DNA from: CAZXMB01 sp964641715
Lineage (GTDB): Bacteria; Desulfobacterota; BSN033; UBA1163
Assembly (NCBI GenBank): GCA_964641715.1
Contig: CAZXMB010000069.1
Coordinates: 1-15,247, forward strand
DNA: 15,247 nucleotides
Direction of reading: 5' to 3'
Shown: positions 1-6,680 of the stretch, piece after piece
Layout of the letters: each line of letters begins with the position of its first letter
How positions within the stretch are numbered: the stretch's first letter is position 1
Notes under the pieces: generated by a model
The model's input: the letters and a program-made list of their open reading frames with translations, nothing else
What the model was told of the DNA's origin: nothing
Database searches by the model: none
Translations under genes and position numbers: made by a program

Positions 1-26
1 GGCGGGGCTTGCGGGGCACTTGCCGG

Positions 27-536
27 TCATGAGTTACCCATATTTTTTTCGAATTCTAATAGCATCTTCTTAACCTTCACCCCATGTCCATAACCTCCCA
101 ATCCCCCATTGCTCTCAATCACCCGGTGGCAGGGGACGACCAAAGGAATGGGATTCCGTCCATTTGCATTTCCAACAGCCCGGAAGGCTTTGGGATGACC
201 AATCGCCTCTGCCACTTCCTTGTAGGATCGTGTCTGCCCGTAGGGAATCTTTTTCAGAAAAGACCAGACCCCTTTCTCGAAAGGAGTCCCTCTCATGTCC
301 AGTCGGCAGTTGAAGCGCTTCAGCTCGCCGGAAAGATATTCTTTTAATTGAAAAATCGCCTCTCGATTTTTTCGGTCATCCCTGACCATCTCACCCTGGA
401 ATCGCTCTTTCAACCTTCTCAAAAAATCATTTTCGGATCTGAGGAAGTCCACCATGCAGACGCCTTGATCGGTGGAGGCCAGAAAAACCTTTTTTAAAAA
501 AGTTGAATCAAATGAAGAATAAAAGATCTTTTCCAT
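27..536 (-). CDS. ogt: Methylated-DNA--protein-cysteine methyltransferase (O6-alkylguanine-DNA alkyltransferase)
   Basis: The 169-residue protein is the suicide DNA-repair enzyme that moves alkyl groups from O6-alkylguanine (and O4-alkylthymine) onto its own cysteine. The PCHRVI active-site motif is at residues 135-140, with acceptor Cys136. It follows the DNA-binding segment FRAVGNANGRNP (118-129), which supplies the Arg finger, and a C-terminal Gly-rich stretch GGLGGYGHG is present. The N-terminal ~80 residues are the poorly conserved domain of this family. Length is typical of Ogt/MGMT without an Ada domain. The start is supported by a GAGGAGG ribosome-binding site 5 nt upstream. It is the last complete gene of the minus-strand block, 52 nt after the DUF1786 gene. 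The ogt symbol is by family; it could equally be called mgt/ada-like. Confidence 0.93.
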   Translation of the reverse strand: MEKIFYSSFDSTFLKKVFLASTDQGVCMVDFLRSENDFLRRLKERFQGEMVRDDRKNREAIFQLKEYLSGELKRFNCRLDMRGTPFEKGVWSFLKKIPYGQTRSYKEVAEAIGHPKAFRAVGNANGRNPIPLVVPCHRVIESNGGLGGYGHGVKVKKMLLEFEKNMGNS

Positions 537-588
537 ATCAACCTCCTCAATTGGATGACTGACACGATTCTGTTCTGGTCATTGGAGC

Positions 589-1641
589 TTATTGGGTATG
601 GGGTTCCTGTAATTTTGTGCTTATCCAGTATTGGGCGGCTTTCACCAGTCCCATGGGACCGCTCATCATCGTATTCCCGCCCGGAGCGGCATAGATAAAT
701 TTAAAAGAAGTTCCCTTAAAAATATCGCGGTTGGGACCCGTGACGATGAACGACACTTCTCCGTGGAAAGGTTTCAGGGTGATGGCTCCATGCCCATTCT
801 CCTCAAAAACCTTTTTTCCATCCAACTCTCCTTGAATGAGGAGTTTCAAATCGCTTTCTAACTTTTTGGGAGTCAACTCATGGGTATGATGTTCATAGAG
901 GGCTTCGATCTTTTTCTCCAGCAGTAAAGCAGCAATGGTATGCCCATTTCCCACATTGACGATCAAAGAAGGTCCAATGATTTCATCAAGACAACCCAAG
1001 ATGGCGGAGAAACAGGTATCCATCACCAGGACTGGAACTAAGGTGGTCCTTTTCACTGCCGCAACCGCTGCCTTCATCCTAAGGCAATATTCTGGGATCG
1101 AGTTCTCCAAAAAATGGAAGGTCTCCGGTCGGTTATCTTTTCGAAGCATTTTCTCCATATTCTCAAAACGAAAAGCTCGGTCTGAGACCCCTTTGGGGGC
1201 AACACCATGATCCTGAACCGCAATGGCAATGGCATCCACTTTGAGATCCTCTCCGAATTTTGAAAGGAATTGTTCAAGCAGTGGCAGATTGATTTCTCGA
1301 ACCTCCAATTCCTGAAAATGGTTCGCCTCAGGCCTTTTACCCACCTCAATCCCCATTGATTTGACTTCATCCAAATCATTGCGAATGGAATAGGCAGCAG
1401 ACTCTTCCATCACCACGCGATACCCCTTTTGAAGGTGACGATGAATGGCTCGACCAAGGGAACCTCCTCCAATGGTATCGCCGTGGATATAGATATGGCT
1501 TACGATCTTATTTAGCTCTTCTGCAAAAAATTTGGATGGAGTGGGCAGGACAAGACTGATGCAATTCTCAATCTTTTTTCTTGAATCAAAAACGAGAATG
1601 TCCTGAGTTCCCGCTCCGATATCAATCGCAAGAATTCTCAT
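589..1641 (-). CDS. DUF1786 ASKHA-fold protein, often annotated as pyruvate formate-lyase activating-like
   Basis: The 350-residue protein has the actin/hexokinase/Hsp70-type nucleotide-binding signature. A phosphate-1 loop AIDIGAGTQD lies at residues 5-14, a second glycine loop NVGNGHTIAALL near 230-240, and a C-terminal AAPGGNTMMSGPMGL adenosine-type motif. These match the DUF1786 family, which databases often label 'pyruvate formate-lyase activating'. It lacks the CxxxCxxC radical-SAM motif, so that name should not be trusted and the biochemical role is unknown. I chose the ATG at 1641 because homologues of this fold begin directly with a M-x-I-L-A-I-D strand. An in-frame ATG at 1662 would add seven residues, and neither start has a strong ribosome site. 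It lies between rtcB and the alkyltransferase gene, and is separated from rtcB by a repeat-rich spacer, so it may have its own transcript. Confidence 0.75.
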   Translation of the reverse strand: MRILAIDIGAGTQDILVFDSRKKIENCISLVLPTPSKFFAEELNKIVSHIYIHGDTIGGGSLGRAIHRHLQKGYRVVMEESAAYSIRNDLDEVKSMGIEVGKRPEANHFQELEVREINLPLLEQFLSKFGEDLKVDAIAIAVQDHGVAPKGVSDRAFRFENMEKMLRKDNRPETFHFLENSIPEYCLRMKAAVAAVKRTTLVPVLVMDTCFSAILGCLDEIIGPSLIVNVGNGHTIAALLLEKKIEALYEHHTHELTPKKLESDLKLLIQGELDGKKVFEENGHGAITLKPFHGEVSFIVTGPNRDIFKGTSFKFIYAAPGGNTMMSGPMGLVKAAQYWISTKLQEPHTQ

Positions 1642-1668
1642 GGTTCCCGTGCCCGTAACCATATTAAA

Positions 1669-1760
1669 GGGACAGTCCCGAATCTACGACTCCGCTTCGC
1701 TCCGTCCGTAATTCTGGGACAGTCCCTCACTGCCTACTGCCTTCTGCCTACTGCTTACTG
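1669..1760. repeat. Intergenic repeat: paired GGGACAGTCCC palindromes plus heptamer tandem
   Basis: The palindrome GGGACAGTCCC occurs twice (1669-1679 and 1716-1726), enclosing a C/G-rich 36-nt segment (ctccgcttcgctccgtccg). This is followed by a degenerate 7-bp tandem repeat (ACTGCCT, ACTGCCT, TCTGCCT, ACTGCTT, ACTG) at 1729-1760. This layout resembles REP/BIME-like dispersed intergenic elements, which in related bacteria are mobilised by REP-associated tyrosine transposases. Only one copy lies in this window, so dispersal cannot be shown. It fills the spacer between rtcB and the DUF1786 gene. Confidence 0.5.
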
Positions 1761-1764
1761 ATCA

Positions 1765-3219
1765 CTATCCTTTGATCACTCCCATCGGTACCAGTTTTAC
1801 GACCTTCAGGCTGATGCCGGCACGATGGACGATATTCACCACCTCATTGACATCCTTATAAGCCTCAGGAATCTCCTCAACGATGGTCCCCCGGCTCGCT
1901 CCCCTCACCAGAATACCTCTCTCCTCCAATTCCCTCGTAATCGCCCTTCCCCTGGCGGCCTTGATGGCCTGATGCCGACTCATCACCCGACCCGCTCCAT
2001 GGCAGGTGGAGCCAAAAGTCTCCTTCATGGCCCCTTCTGCCCCTATCAACACATAGGAACAGCGGCCCATATCCCCCGGGATGAGGACAGGTTGGCCGAT
2101 GGATTGATAATCCGACGGGATCTCCGGGTGACGGGGAGGAAAGGCCCGGGTGGCTCCCTTCCGGTGGACACAGAGTTTCTTCTTCTCTCCATTGACGCTA
2201 TGGCTTTCGATCTTGGCGATATTATGACAGACATCATAGATTAAATTCAATTTCAAATCCTTTGGGCCTTTCCGGAAAACCTGCTCGAATGTCTCTCGGA
2301 CCCAATGGGTAATCATCTGCCGGTTGGCAAAGGCAAAGTTTCCCGCACAGGCCATGGCCGAAAGATAGTTTTCCCCTTCAGGTGAGGAGACAGGCGCGCA
2401 GCAGAGCTGAGGATCCGGAAGTTCGATCTGGTACTTCCGGGCGGCGTCCATCATCACCCGGATGTAATCATCGCAAACCTGATGGCCCAGGCCTCTTGAA
2501 CCGGTATGGACAAGAACGGTCGCCTGGTCTTTGAACAATCCCAGTGCACTGGCTATTCCTTCATCGAAAACCTCAGCGACATATCCTATTTCGACAAAGT
2601 GATTTCCCGAGCCCACCGTTCCCAGTTGGGCCCTTCCCCTTTCCATGGCTCTATCAGAGATGAGGTCAGGGTCAGCCCCCTGAAGACAGCCCTGTTCTTC
2701 GATGTGGTTAAGATCCTCATCCGTGCCAAAGCCTCTGTCATAGGCCCACCTTGCCCCTTTCTTAAGTACCTGCCGTTCTTCCTCCCTGCTCAGTTTCAGG
2801 TCCTTCCGATGGGAACCCACACCCGAAGGGATGTTGATAAAGAGTGCATTGACCAGTTCCCTTATTCTCTCCCCAACCTCTGTGCGGCTCAAACCTGAGC
2901 GCATCAGCCTGACGCCTCAGTTGATATCGTAGCCAACCCCTCCAGGGGAAACAATCCCGTCGCTCAGGTCGAAGGAGGCCACTCCTCCGATGGGGAAACC
3001 ATATCCCCAGTGGATATCCGGCATGGCCAGAGAATGGCCCACAATCCCCGGGAGCCATGCGACATTGGCGACCTGGACCAGGCTCTGGTCCTTTCGGATA
3101 TCGTTGAGCATCCGCTCATCCGCATAGATGATCCCATCGGTCCTCATCTTCCCCTCCCGAGGGATTCTCCACCGGTAATCATCAATCTTCTGAATTTTAA
3201 TTTTTTCCTCAGTAGCCAT
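1765..3219 (-). CDS. rtcB: RtcB RNA ligase, apparent selenoprotein (in-frame TGA = Sec101)
   Basis: GTP/Mn-dependent RNA ligase that joins 2',3'-cyclic-phosphate or 3'-phosphate ends to 5'-OH ends. Read through the TGA at 2917-2919, the product is 484 residues, full family length. The upstream 100 codons and downstream 383 codons are in the same frame, so no frameshift is involved. The TGA replaces the Cys of the conserved GYDIN-C-GVRLM motif, which bridges the two Mn ions (Cys98 in Pyrococcus RtcB, Cys78 in E. coli). All other active-site residues are present: Asn206/His207 (GSGNHFVEI), His238 (HTGSRGLGH), His332 (DVCHNIAKIE) and the guanylylated His407 (CHGAGRVMSR). A SECIS-like hairpin lies just after the TGA. 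The start is MATEEK. The second copy of the start region across the N gap shows an AAAGGA ribosome site 8 nt upstream. Archease lies directly upstream. An assembly error or nonsense mutation is the alternative. Confidence 0.92.
2880..2907 (-). promoter_or_regulatory. Putative bacterial SECIS element in rtcB mRNA
   Basis: In the mRNA strand a hairpin follows the UGA (2919-2917). CUG (2907-2905) pairs with CAG (2882-2880), A2904 is bulged, UGC (2903-2901) pairs with GCA (2885-2883), C2886 is bulged, and GCUCA (2900-2896) pairs with UGAGC (2891-2887). The apical loop is GGUU (2895-2892). The upper end CA-GGUU-UG closely matches the E. coli fdhF SECIS loop CA-GGUC-UG. Twenty-one nt separate the UGA from the loop, inside the usual ~16-37 nt range for SelB recognition. 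The bulged U of the E. coli upper stem is not obvious here. Confidence 0.75.
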
Positions 3220-3381
3220 TGTGATTNNNNNNNNNNNNNNNNNNNNNNNNNNNNNNNNNNNNNNNNNNNNNNNNNNNNNNNNNNNNNNNNNNNNNNNNNN
3301 NNNNNNNNNNNNNNNNNNNNNNNNNNCCGGTAATCATCAATCTTCTGAATTTTAATTTTTTCCTCAGTAGCCATTGTGATT
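3172..3381. other. 100-N scaffold gap flanked by an identical 55-base contig overlap
   Basis: Bases 3172-3226 and 3327-3381 are identical (55 nt) and abut the N run at 3227-3326. A repeat ending exactly at both edges of a fixed 100-N spacer is what a scaffolder leaves when two contigs share a terminal k-mer, so the gap probably has no missing DNA. Collapsing the duplicate restores one rtcB start (ATG complement at 3372-3374) joined to its ribosome site at 3383-3388. The biological distance between rtcB and archease is then about 166 bp. Confidence 0.85.
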
Positions 3382-3429
3382 ATCCTTTGCCCAGAAAAAA
3401 GTCTAAAGTCTGAAGGTAAGGGCAAAGAG

Positions 3430-3498
3430 GCCGGTTTTGTTAAAGGGTTAGGTCATTGGTGTTTAAGCCCTAACCTATTTACTTTTCACTAAACCGGC
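3430..3498. repeat. Bipartite inverted repeat between archease and rtcB
   Basis: GCCGGTTT (3430-3437) pairs with AAACCGGC (3491-3498), and inside it GGTTAGG (3446-3452) pairs with CCTAACC (3469-3475), leaving a 16-nt loop. A further copy of CCCTAACCT occurs near 3504-3513. It could be an mRNA hairpin that processes or attenuates the archease-rtcB transcript, or a remnant of a small mobile repeat. There is no T-run on the transcribed strand, so it is not a standard terminator. Confidence 0.45.
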
Positions 3499-3540
3499 TT
3501 CATAGCCCTAACCTCTTCCCCTTGCCTAAAAGGTCATCTA

Positions 3541-3957
3541 CTAAAGATCCAATATCACTTGCGCCTTCCAACCCCCGTTCTCCTCCCGGACCTGGATCTG
3601 ATGATAGGTCACTGCCTTCACTTCTGTCTTGATCACATGGACCCCTTCCTGAAAGGCCTCTCCCTTTACCTTTGCCTTCAATCCTTTTTCACTCACGGAC
3701 TCCACATGAAATCTCCGGAAGAGGAGGCCCTCCACATCGTGGAGATAGAGGAGTTCCGACAGCCAGTCCACCATCAACCGCTCCAGACTTCTTTCCTCAA
3801 TCCCGATTTCCCTCTCCACCCTTTGTTTCACCTTTCTCAGATCCGTAATCAGATGGAAGAAGGCTTCACCGGCATTTTCGAAAAGGGTTTTGAGATCCTG
3901 GCCATGGACGATGAGGCCAATATCGGCCGTGTGATTTAAGATCTCAAAGCGTTTCAT
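3541..3957 (-). CDS. Archease, RtcB activator
   Basis: The 138-residue protein is the archease family cofactor that lets RtcB turn over repeatedly by promoting guanylylation of its active-site His, and broadens its NTP use. The family hallmark HTADIG (residues 9-14, metal-binding Asp12) is at the N-terminus. The segment GVHVIKTEVKAVTYH lies in the C-terminal half, and the conserved penultimate Asp is at residue 137 (VILDL). Length fits the family (about 140). The start at ATG 3957 gives the usual M-x-x-F-E-x-x-x-H-T-A-D opening. A GTG at 3978 would add seven residues but lacks a ribosome site. It lies immediately upstream of rtcB on the same strand, the classical pairing, which supports rtcB being functional despite its internal TGA. 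Confidence 0.93.
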   Translation of the reverse strand: MKRFEILNHTADIGLIVHGQDLKTLFENAGEAFFHLITDLRKVKQRVEREIGIEERSLERLMVDWLSELLYLHDVEGLLFRRFHVESVSEKGLKAKVKGEAFQEGVHVIKTEVKAVTYHQIQVREENGGWKAQVILDL

Positions 3958-4037
3958 ACCTGACCGACTCTGATCCACTGGTATGCATCAGCGTTGAAGG
4001 AAAAGCCCCATTTCTGAAGTCTTCCTGAAAAATGGAA

Positions 4038-4427
4038 TCATGATTTTTTCTTCTTTTCCACCTTCTGGAGAAACTTTTCCCTGGATAGAAGGATACGTTC
4101 ATGTTCTCCTTCCGCCACCTTTTCCACCCCATCATAGGCATCCACCAAGAAGAAAAGCCGATTCTTATCCACCTTCTTGAGAAGGGCATGGGCAGTCACT
4201 TTCATCCCGAGGGGAGTCGGGGAAATATGCCTGATCCTGACCTCTGTCCCGAGACACAACTGATCCGGAGGAATAAAATCCCGGATGGCATGAATGGCAG
4301 ATTCCTCCATCAATTGAATGAGTTTCGGGGTGGAAAGGACATCTACCGTTATCTCCCCTCCCCATCGGCTCACCACATCCTCTTCCCGGACTACTGTTTC
4401 TGCTTCTCCGACCAATCCCGGTATCAT
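4038..4427 (-). CDS. FlK-like hotdog thioesterase
   Basis: The 129-residue protein has the single hotdog fold of the fluoroacetyl-CoA-thioesterase (FlK) family, which hydrolyses short acyl-CoA esters. The FlK catalytic triad spacing (Thr42, Glu50, His76) is reproduced as Thr33 (LSTP), Glu41 (LMEE) and His67 (RIRHISPTP). The family strings PTPLGMKV and EGEHERIL are also present. The natural substrate cannot be read from sequence; housekeeping removal of a toxic or stalled acyl-CoA is a reasonable inference. ATG 4427 is preferred because a GGGGGAG ribosome site lies just upstream. An ATG at 4442 would add MRGSE. It follows the rubrerythrin-like gene by 17 nt and precedes archease by 80 nt. The C-terminus is lysine-rich (KVEKKKKS). 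Confidence 0.85.
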   Translation of the reverse strand: MIPGLVGEAETVVREEDVVSRWGGEITVDVLSTPKLIQLMEESAIHAIRDFIPPDQLCLGTEVRIRHISPTPLGMKVTAHALLKKVDKNRLFFLVDAYDGVEKVAEGEHERILLSREKFLQKVEKKKKS

Positions 4428-4444
4428 TTCGCTCCCCCTCATCT

Positions 4445-4894
4445 TCAGAACTCTTTCAAAACGTCATCCTCGTAAATCTTCTCCAGCCTCTCCTTATGGA
4501 CGGATTCCTCCTGGGCAAGGAGCAGGAGCAACCTTTTCAAATCCGGCTCTTTCACCATCTTCTCCGTGGTCAGATAGAGCCGCTGGGATTTCTCTTCATT
4601 CTTGATGGCCATCCGGAGAATTTCACCATAATCCATTTCAGGGCTAAACGGCACATCCTCCATCCCTTCGCTCAATCCCAGTCCTTTCATCTCTTTCAAT
4701 TCCACCGTTTCAATCTTCTTCAGGTTAAAACCCTCGAGCCTCTTCCTATGTCCATCCTCTTCTTTTGCCAACTCCTCAAAAGTCTTCTTTGCCCCCGGGT
4801 TTGATCGGTCTGCCGCCATCCTGTAGAAGGTGGCCGCATCGGCCTCCTTTCGAATGGCAAACCTTAAAATCTCATCTAGACTGTCCAATTTCAT
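4445..4894 (-). CDS. Rubrerythrin-like diiron (ferritin-fold) protein without rubredoxin domain
   Basis: The 149-residue four-helix-bundle protein has two tandem diiron half-sites. Glu17 lies in the helix RKEADAATFY and is followed by EEDGH (Glu46, His49). The second half has KNEEKSQRLY (Glu100) followed by EESVH (Glu130, His133). This is the erythrin/rubrerythrin pattern, which in anaerobes reduces hydrogen peroxide or handles iron. There is no C-terminal rubredoxin CxxC domain, so electrons must come from another protein. A loop of about 40 residues (roughly 55-90) links the halves. Its 5' end overlaps the 3' end of the DUF2007 gene by 23 nt and the thioesterase gene follows closely, so the three form one translational unit. 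Confidence 0.88.
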   Translation of the reverse strand: MKLDSLDEILRFAIRKEADAATFYRMAADRSNPGAKKTFEELAKEEDGHRKRLEGFNLKKIETVELKEMKGLGLSEGMEDVPFSPEMDYGEILRMAIKNEEKSQRLYLTTEKMVKEPDLKRLLLLLAQEESVHKERLEKIYEDDVLKEF

Positions 4895-5135
4895 CTTCTT
4901 CCTCCTCCCTGGTAAAGCTTTTCCTTACTTCCGAAATAATTCGTTCCGCTTCCCCGCTAAAGTTTTCCGGAACCATGATTGCCCCCCAGCCTTTCTGAGG
5001 GAGGTAAAGACCATCATACGCCGTATCGAGATACGATTTGATCATAAAGGGAATCTCCGCCTCTTTGAGAGTCTGAGAAACCCGATCCCCTTCAAACCGA
5101 TTTTCAATAATCCCTGCCTTCACCCATCGTACCAT
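4872..5135 (-). CDS. DUF2007-type small protein
   Basis: The 87-residue protein fits the DUF2007 ('putative signal transducing protein') family. It begins with a strand, runs into a segment about inherited-from-neighbour surface residues (GIIENRFEGDRVSQTLKEAEIPF), and has a central aromatic/Gly patch (YDGLYLPQKGWGAIMV) and a charged tail (TREEEEDE). Members are small cytosolic ferredoxin-fold proteins of unproven role, often beside stress or membrane-protease genes. The start ATG at 5135 follows GGAGAG closely. It is the first gene after the minus-strand promoter at 5155-5183 and overlaps the rubrerythrin-like gene by 23 nt. Family assignment is by pattern only and moderately sure. Confidence 0.7.
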   Translation of the reverse strand: MVRWVKAGIIENRFEGDRVSQTLKEAEIPFMIKSYLDTAYDGLYLPQKGWGAIMVPENFSGEAERIISEVRKSFTREEEEDEIGQSR

Positions 5136-5154
5136 CTCTCCATCCTATGTTAAA

Positions 5155-5183
5155 ATTATATAACGAATTGGCAATAAGCCCAA
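5155..5183 (-). promoter_or_regulatory. Sigma70-type promoter for the minus-strand operon
   Basis: On the minus strand TTGGGC (5183-5178) and a perfect TATAAT (5160-5155) are separated by 17 bp, with an A/T-rich tract upstream. Transcription would start near 5148, giving a very short leader before the ATG at 5135. The -35 box is weak, while the -10 is consensus. Confidence 0.6.
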
Positions 5184-5260
5184 GAAAAAATTTTCACCAT
5201 CGAATTGTTCAAGCTGAGAAATGAGATTAATGTGAAAATGAGGAATCTCAAATTTTTCGA

Positions 5261-5289
5261 TTGACAAAAAGTTGGTTACATAATATATC
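5261..5289 (+). promoter_or_regulatory. Promoter of the aconitase-family operon
   Basis: TTGACA (5261-5266) is followed after 17 bp by TATATC (5284-5289), predicting a start near 5296. The operator at 5305-5321 then lies just downstream of the start site, as expected for a repressor. The leader to the ATG at 5392 is about 95 nt. Confidence 0.6.
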
Positions 5290-5304
5290 AAGATTTGAAA
5301 TTTT

Positions 5305-5321
5305 GTTGCACAATGTGAAAC
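5305..5321 (+). promoter_or_regulatory. IclR-family operator 1
   Basis: GTTGCACAATGTGAAAC is a near-perfect palindrome (GTTgCAC-aat-GTGaAAC, one mismatch), extended here by TT on the left and AA on the right. The identical 17-mer recurs at 8257-8273, and each copy begins 44 bp after the first base of a TTGACA box. A lone half-site AATGTGAAA lies upstream at 5229-5237. The regulator is inferred to be the IclR protein encoded at 8276. Confidence 0.72.
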
Positions 5322-5391
5322 AACGGCAGGGGGTCTCCTGGATATCTCCTCCAAAAGAAATAAGATCGTTGGGAAAGAATCGGAGCTTGAG

Positions 5392-6660
5392 ATGGGAATG
5401 ACTATTACGGAAAAGATATTGGCCTCTCATGCAGGGCTGGAAAAGGTCGAAGCCGGGGATCTGGTCAATGTGAAAATTGATATCGCCTTGGGAAATGATA
5501 TCACACTCCCGCTGGCAATTGAAGAACTGGAGAGAATCGGAATCGATAGGGTATATGATCGAGAGAAAATTGTCATCATTCCTGACCATTTTGCTCCAAA
5601 CAAAGACATCAAGTCTGCTGAAAACTGCAAGCGAATAAAAGAGTTCGCAAAACGCCACCAAATACTCCATTACTACGAAGTCGGTGAGATGGGTATCGAA
5701 CATGCCCTGTTACCTGAGCAGGGAATTGTATTACCTGGAGATGTGGTGATCGGTGGGGATAGTCATACTTGTACATACGGTGGAGTAGGGGCCTTTGCCA
5801 CTGGAGTGGGCAGCACCGATTTAGCTGCGGCCATGCTCACCGGAGAGCTCTGGTTTAAGGTTCCAGAGTCGACCAAGTTCACCTACCGAGGCAAACTCCG
5901 AAAATGGGTCGATGGAAAAGATCTCATTCTATACACCATAGGAGACATTGGCGTGGACGGAGCCCTTTACCGGGCAATGGAATTTACTGGAGAGGTCGTG
6001 GATCAACTCTCCATATCAGGAAGATTGACAATAGCCAATATGGCAATCGAGGCAGGAGCAAAGAATGGGATCTTTCAACCAGATGAGATGACGGAGGAGT
6101 ACTTCCGAGGAAGGGCCTCAAGACCTTACCGAATCTTCCGGAGCGATCCCGATGCCCACTACGTTGAAGTAAAAGAGTACGATACCAGTCAAATCGAGCC
6201 TCAAGTGGCCTTTCCGCACCTTCCCAGTAACACTAAGCCTATCAGCCAGGTTGGGGACATTCCTATTGATCAAGTTGTAATCGGGTCGTGCACCAATGGA
6301 AGGCTTGAGGACCTCCGGGTCGCAGCACAAGTCCTCAAAGGAAACAAGGTGGCTCCTTATGTCCGGTTGATCATCATCCCTGCCACCCAAGAAATTTATC
6401 GCCAGGCCATGAGGGAAGGGCTCTTTGAGATCTTCCTTGATGCCAAGGCCGTGATCAGCACTCCAACATGTGGTCCCTGTTTGGGAGGTCATATGGGGGT
6501 TCTGGCCAAAGGGGAGCGAGCGGTAGCTACGACCAATCGAAATTTTATTGGAAGGATGGGGCATCTGGAAAGCGAGATTTACCTCTCCAATCCTGCTGTG
6601 GCTGCTGCCAGTGCGGTGAGGGGGAAGATTGCCGCCCCAGAAGAGGTGGTCAAAGGTTGA
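5392..6660 (+). CDS. Aconitase/3-isopropylmalate dehydratase family, large subunit
   Basis: The 422-residue protein is the [4Fe-4S] hydro-lyase large subunit of the archaeal-type LeuC/homoaconitase group. It isomerises or hydrates 2-/3-hydroxy di- or tricarboxylates through an alkene. Cluster ligands are Cys300 (GSCTNG), Cys360 and Cys363 (TPTCGPCLGG). GGDSHTCTYGG (121-131) and TTNRNFIGRMGHLESEIYLSNPAVAAASA (split across 380-407) are family signatures. The family contains isopropylmalate isomerase, homoaconitase, methylmalate/citraconate and dimethylmalate dehydratases, which cannot be separated by eye. No leuA or leuB is present, and the neighbours are a CoA ligase, a lyase and a transporter, so a catabolic role is more likely than leucine synthesis. 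The start ATG 5392 has GGAG 6 nt upstream. The small subunit begins 20 nt downstream. Operator 1 lies in its leader. Confidence 0.92.
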   Translation: MGMTITEKILASHAGLEKVEAGDLVNVKIDIALGNDITLPLAIEELERIGIDRVYDREKIVIIPDHFAPNKDIKSAENCKRIKEFAKRHQILHYYEVGEMGIEHALLPEQGIVLPGDVVIGGDSHTCTYGGVGAFATGVGSTDLAAAMLTGELWFKVPESTKFTYRGKLRKWVDGKDLILYTIGDIGVDGALYRAMEFTGEVVDQLSISGRLTIANMAIEAGAKNGIFQPDEMTEEYFRGRASRPYRIFRSDPDAHYVEVKEYDTSQIEPQVAFPHLPSNTKPISQVGDIPIDQVVIGSCTNGRLEDLRVAAQVLKGNKVAPYVRLIIIPATQEIYRQAMREGLFEIFLDAKAVISTPTCGPCLGGHMGVLAKGERAVATTNRNFIGRMGHLESEIYLSNPAVAAASAVRGKIAAPEEVVKG

Positions 6661-6680
6661 GGAAAGGACGGAGAGAAGAA

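Noticed and set aside
1..30. Start of another minus-strand gene at 30 (ATGA overlap with the alkyltransferase stop, reading MTGKCPASPA)
   Set aside because: Only ten codons are inside the window and no clear ribosome site is seen; it may be real but cannot be supported here.
1765..2904. Separate shorter RtcB gene starting at the ATG at 2904
   Set aside because: It would lack the N-terminal metal-binding domain and the catalytic Cys/Sec position; the upstream 100 codons are in the same frame and match RtcB up to the TGA.
2905..2919. Frameshift or pseudogene explanation for the rtcB break
   Set aside because: Both parts are in the same frame with no lost or added base, and the only change is one codon at the Cys position, followed by a SECIS-like hairpin.
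3172..3381. 55-bp direct repeat as a target-site duplication or att site
   Set aside because: It ends exactly at the edges of a fixed 100-N spacer, the pattern of overlapping contig ends.
5145..5354. 69-codon minus-strand ORF in the divergent intergenic region
   Set aside because: It covers AT-rich promoter and operator DNA, has no ribosome site, and its residue composition is not gene-like.
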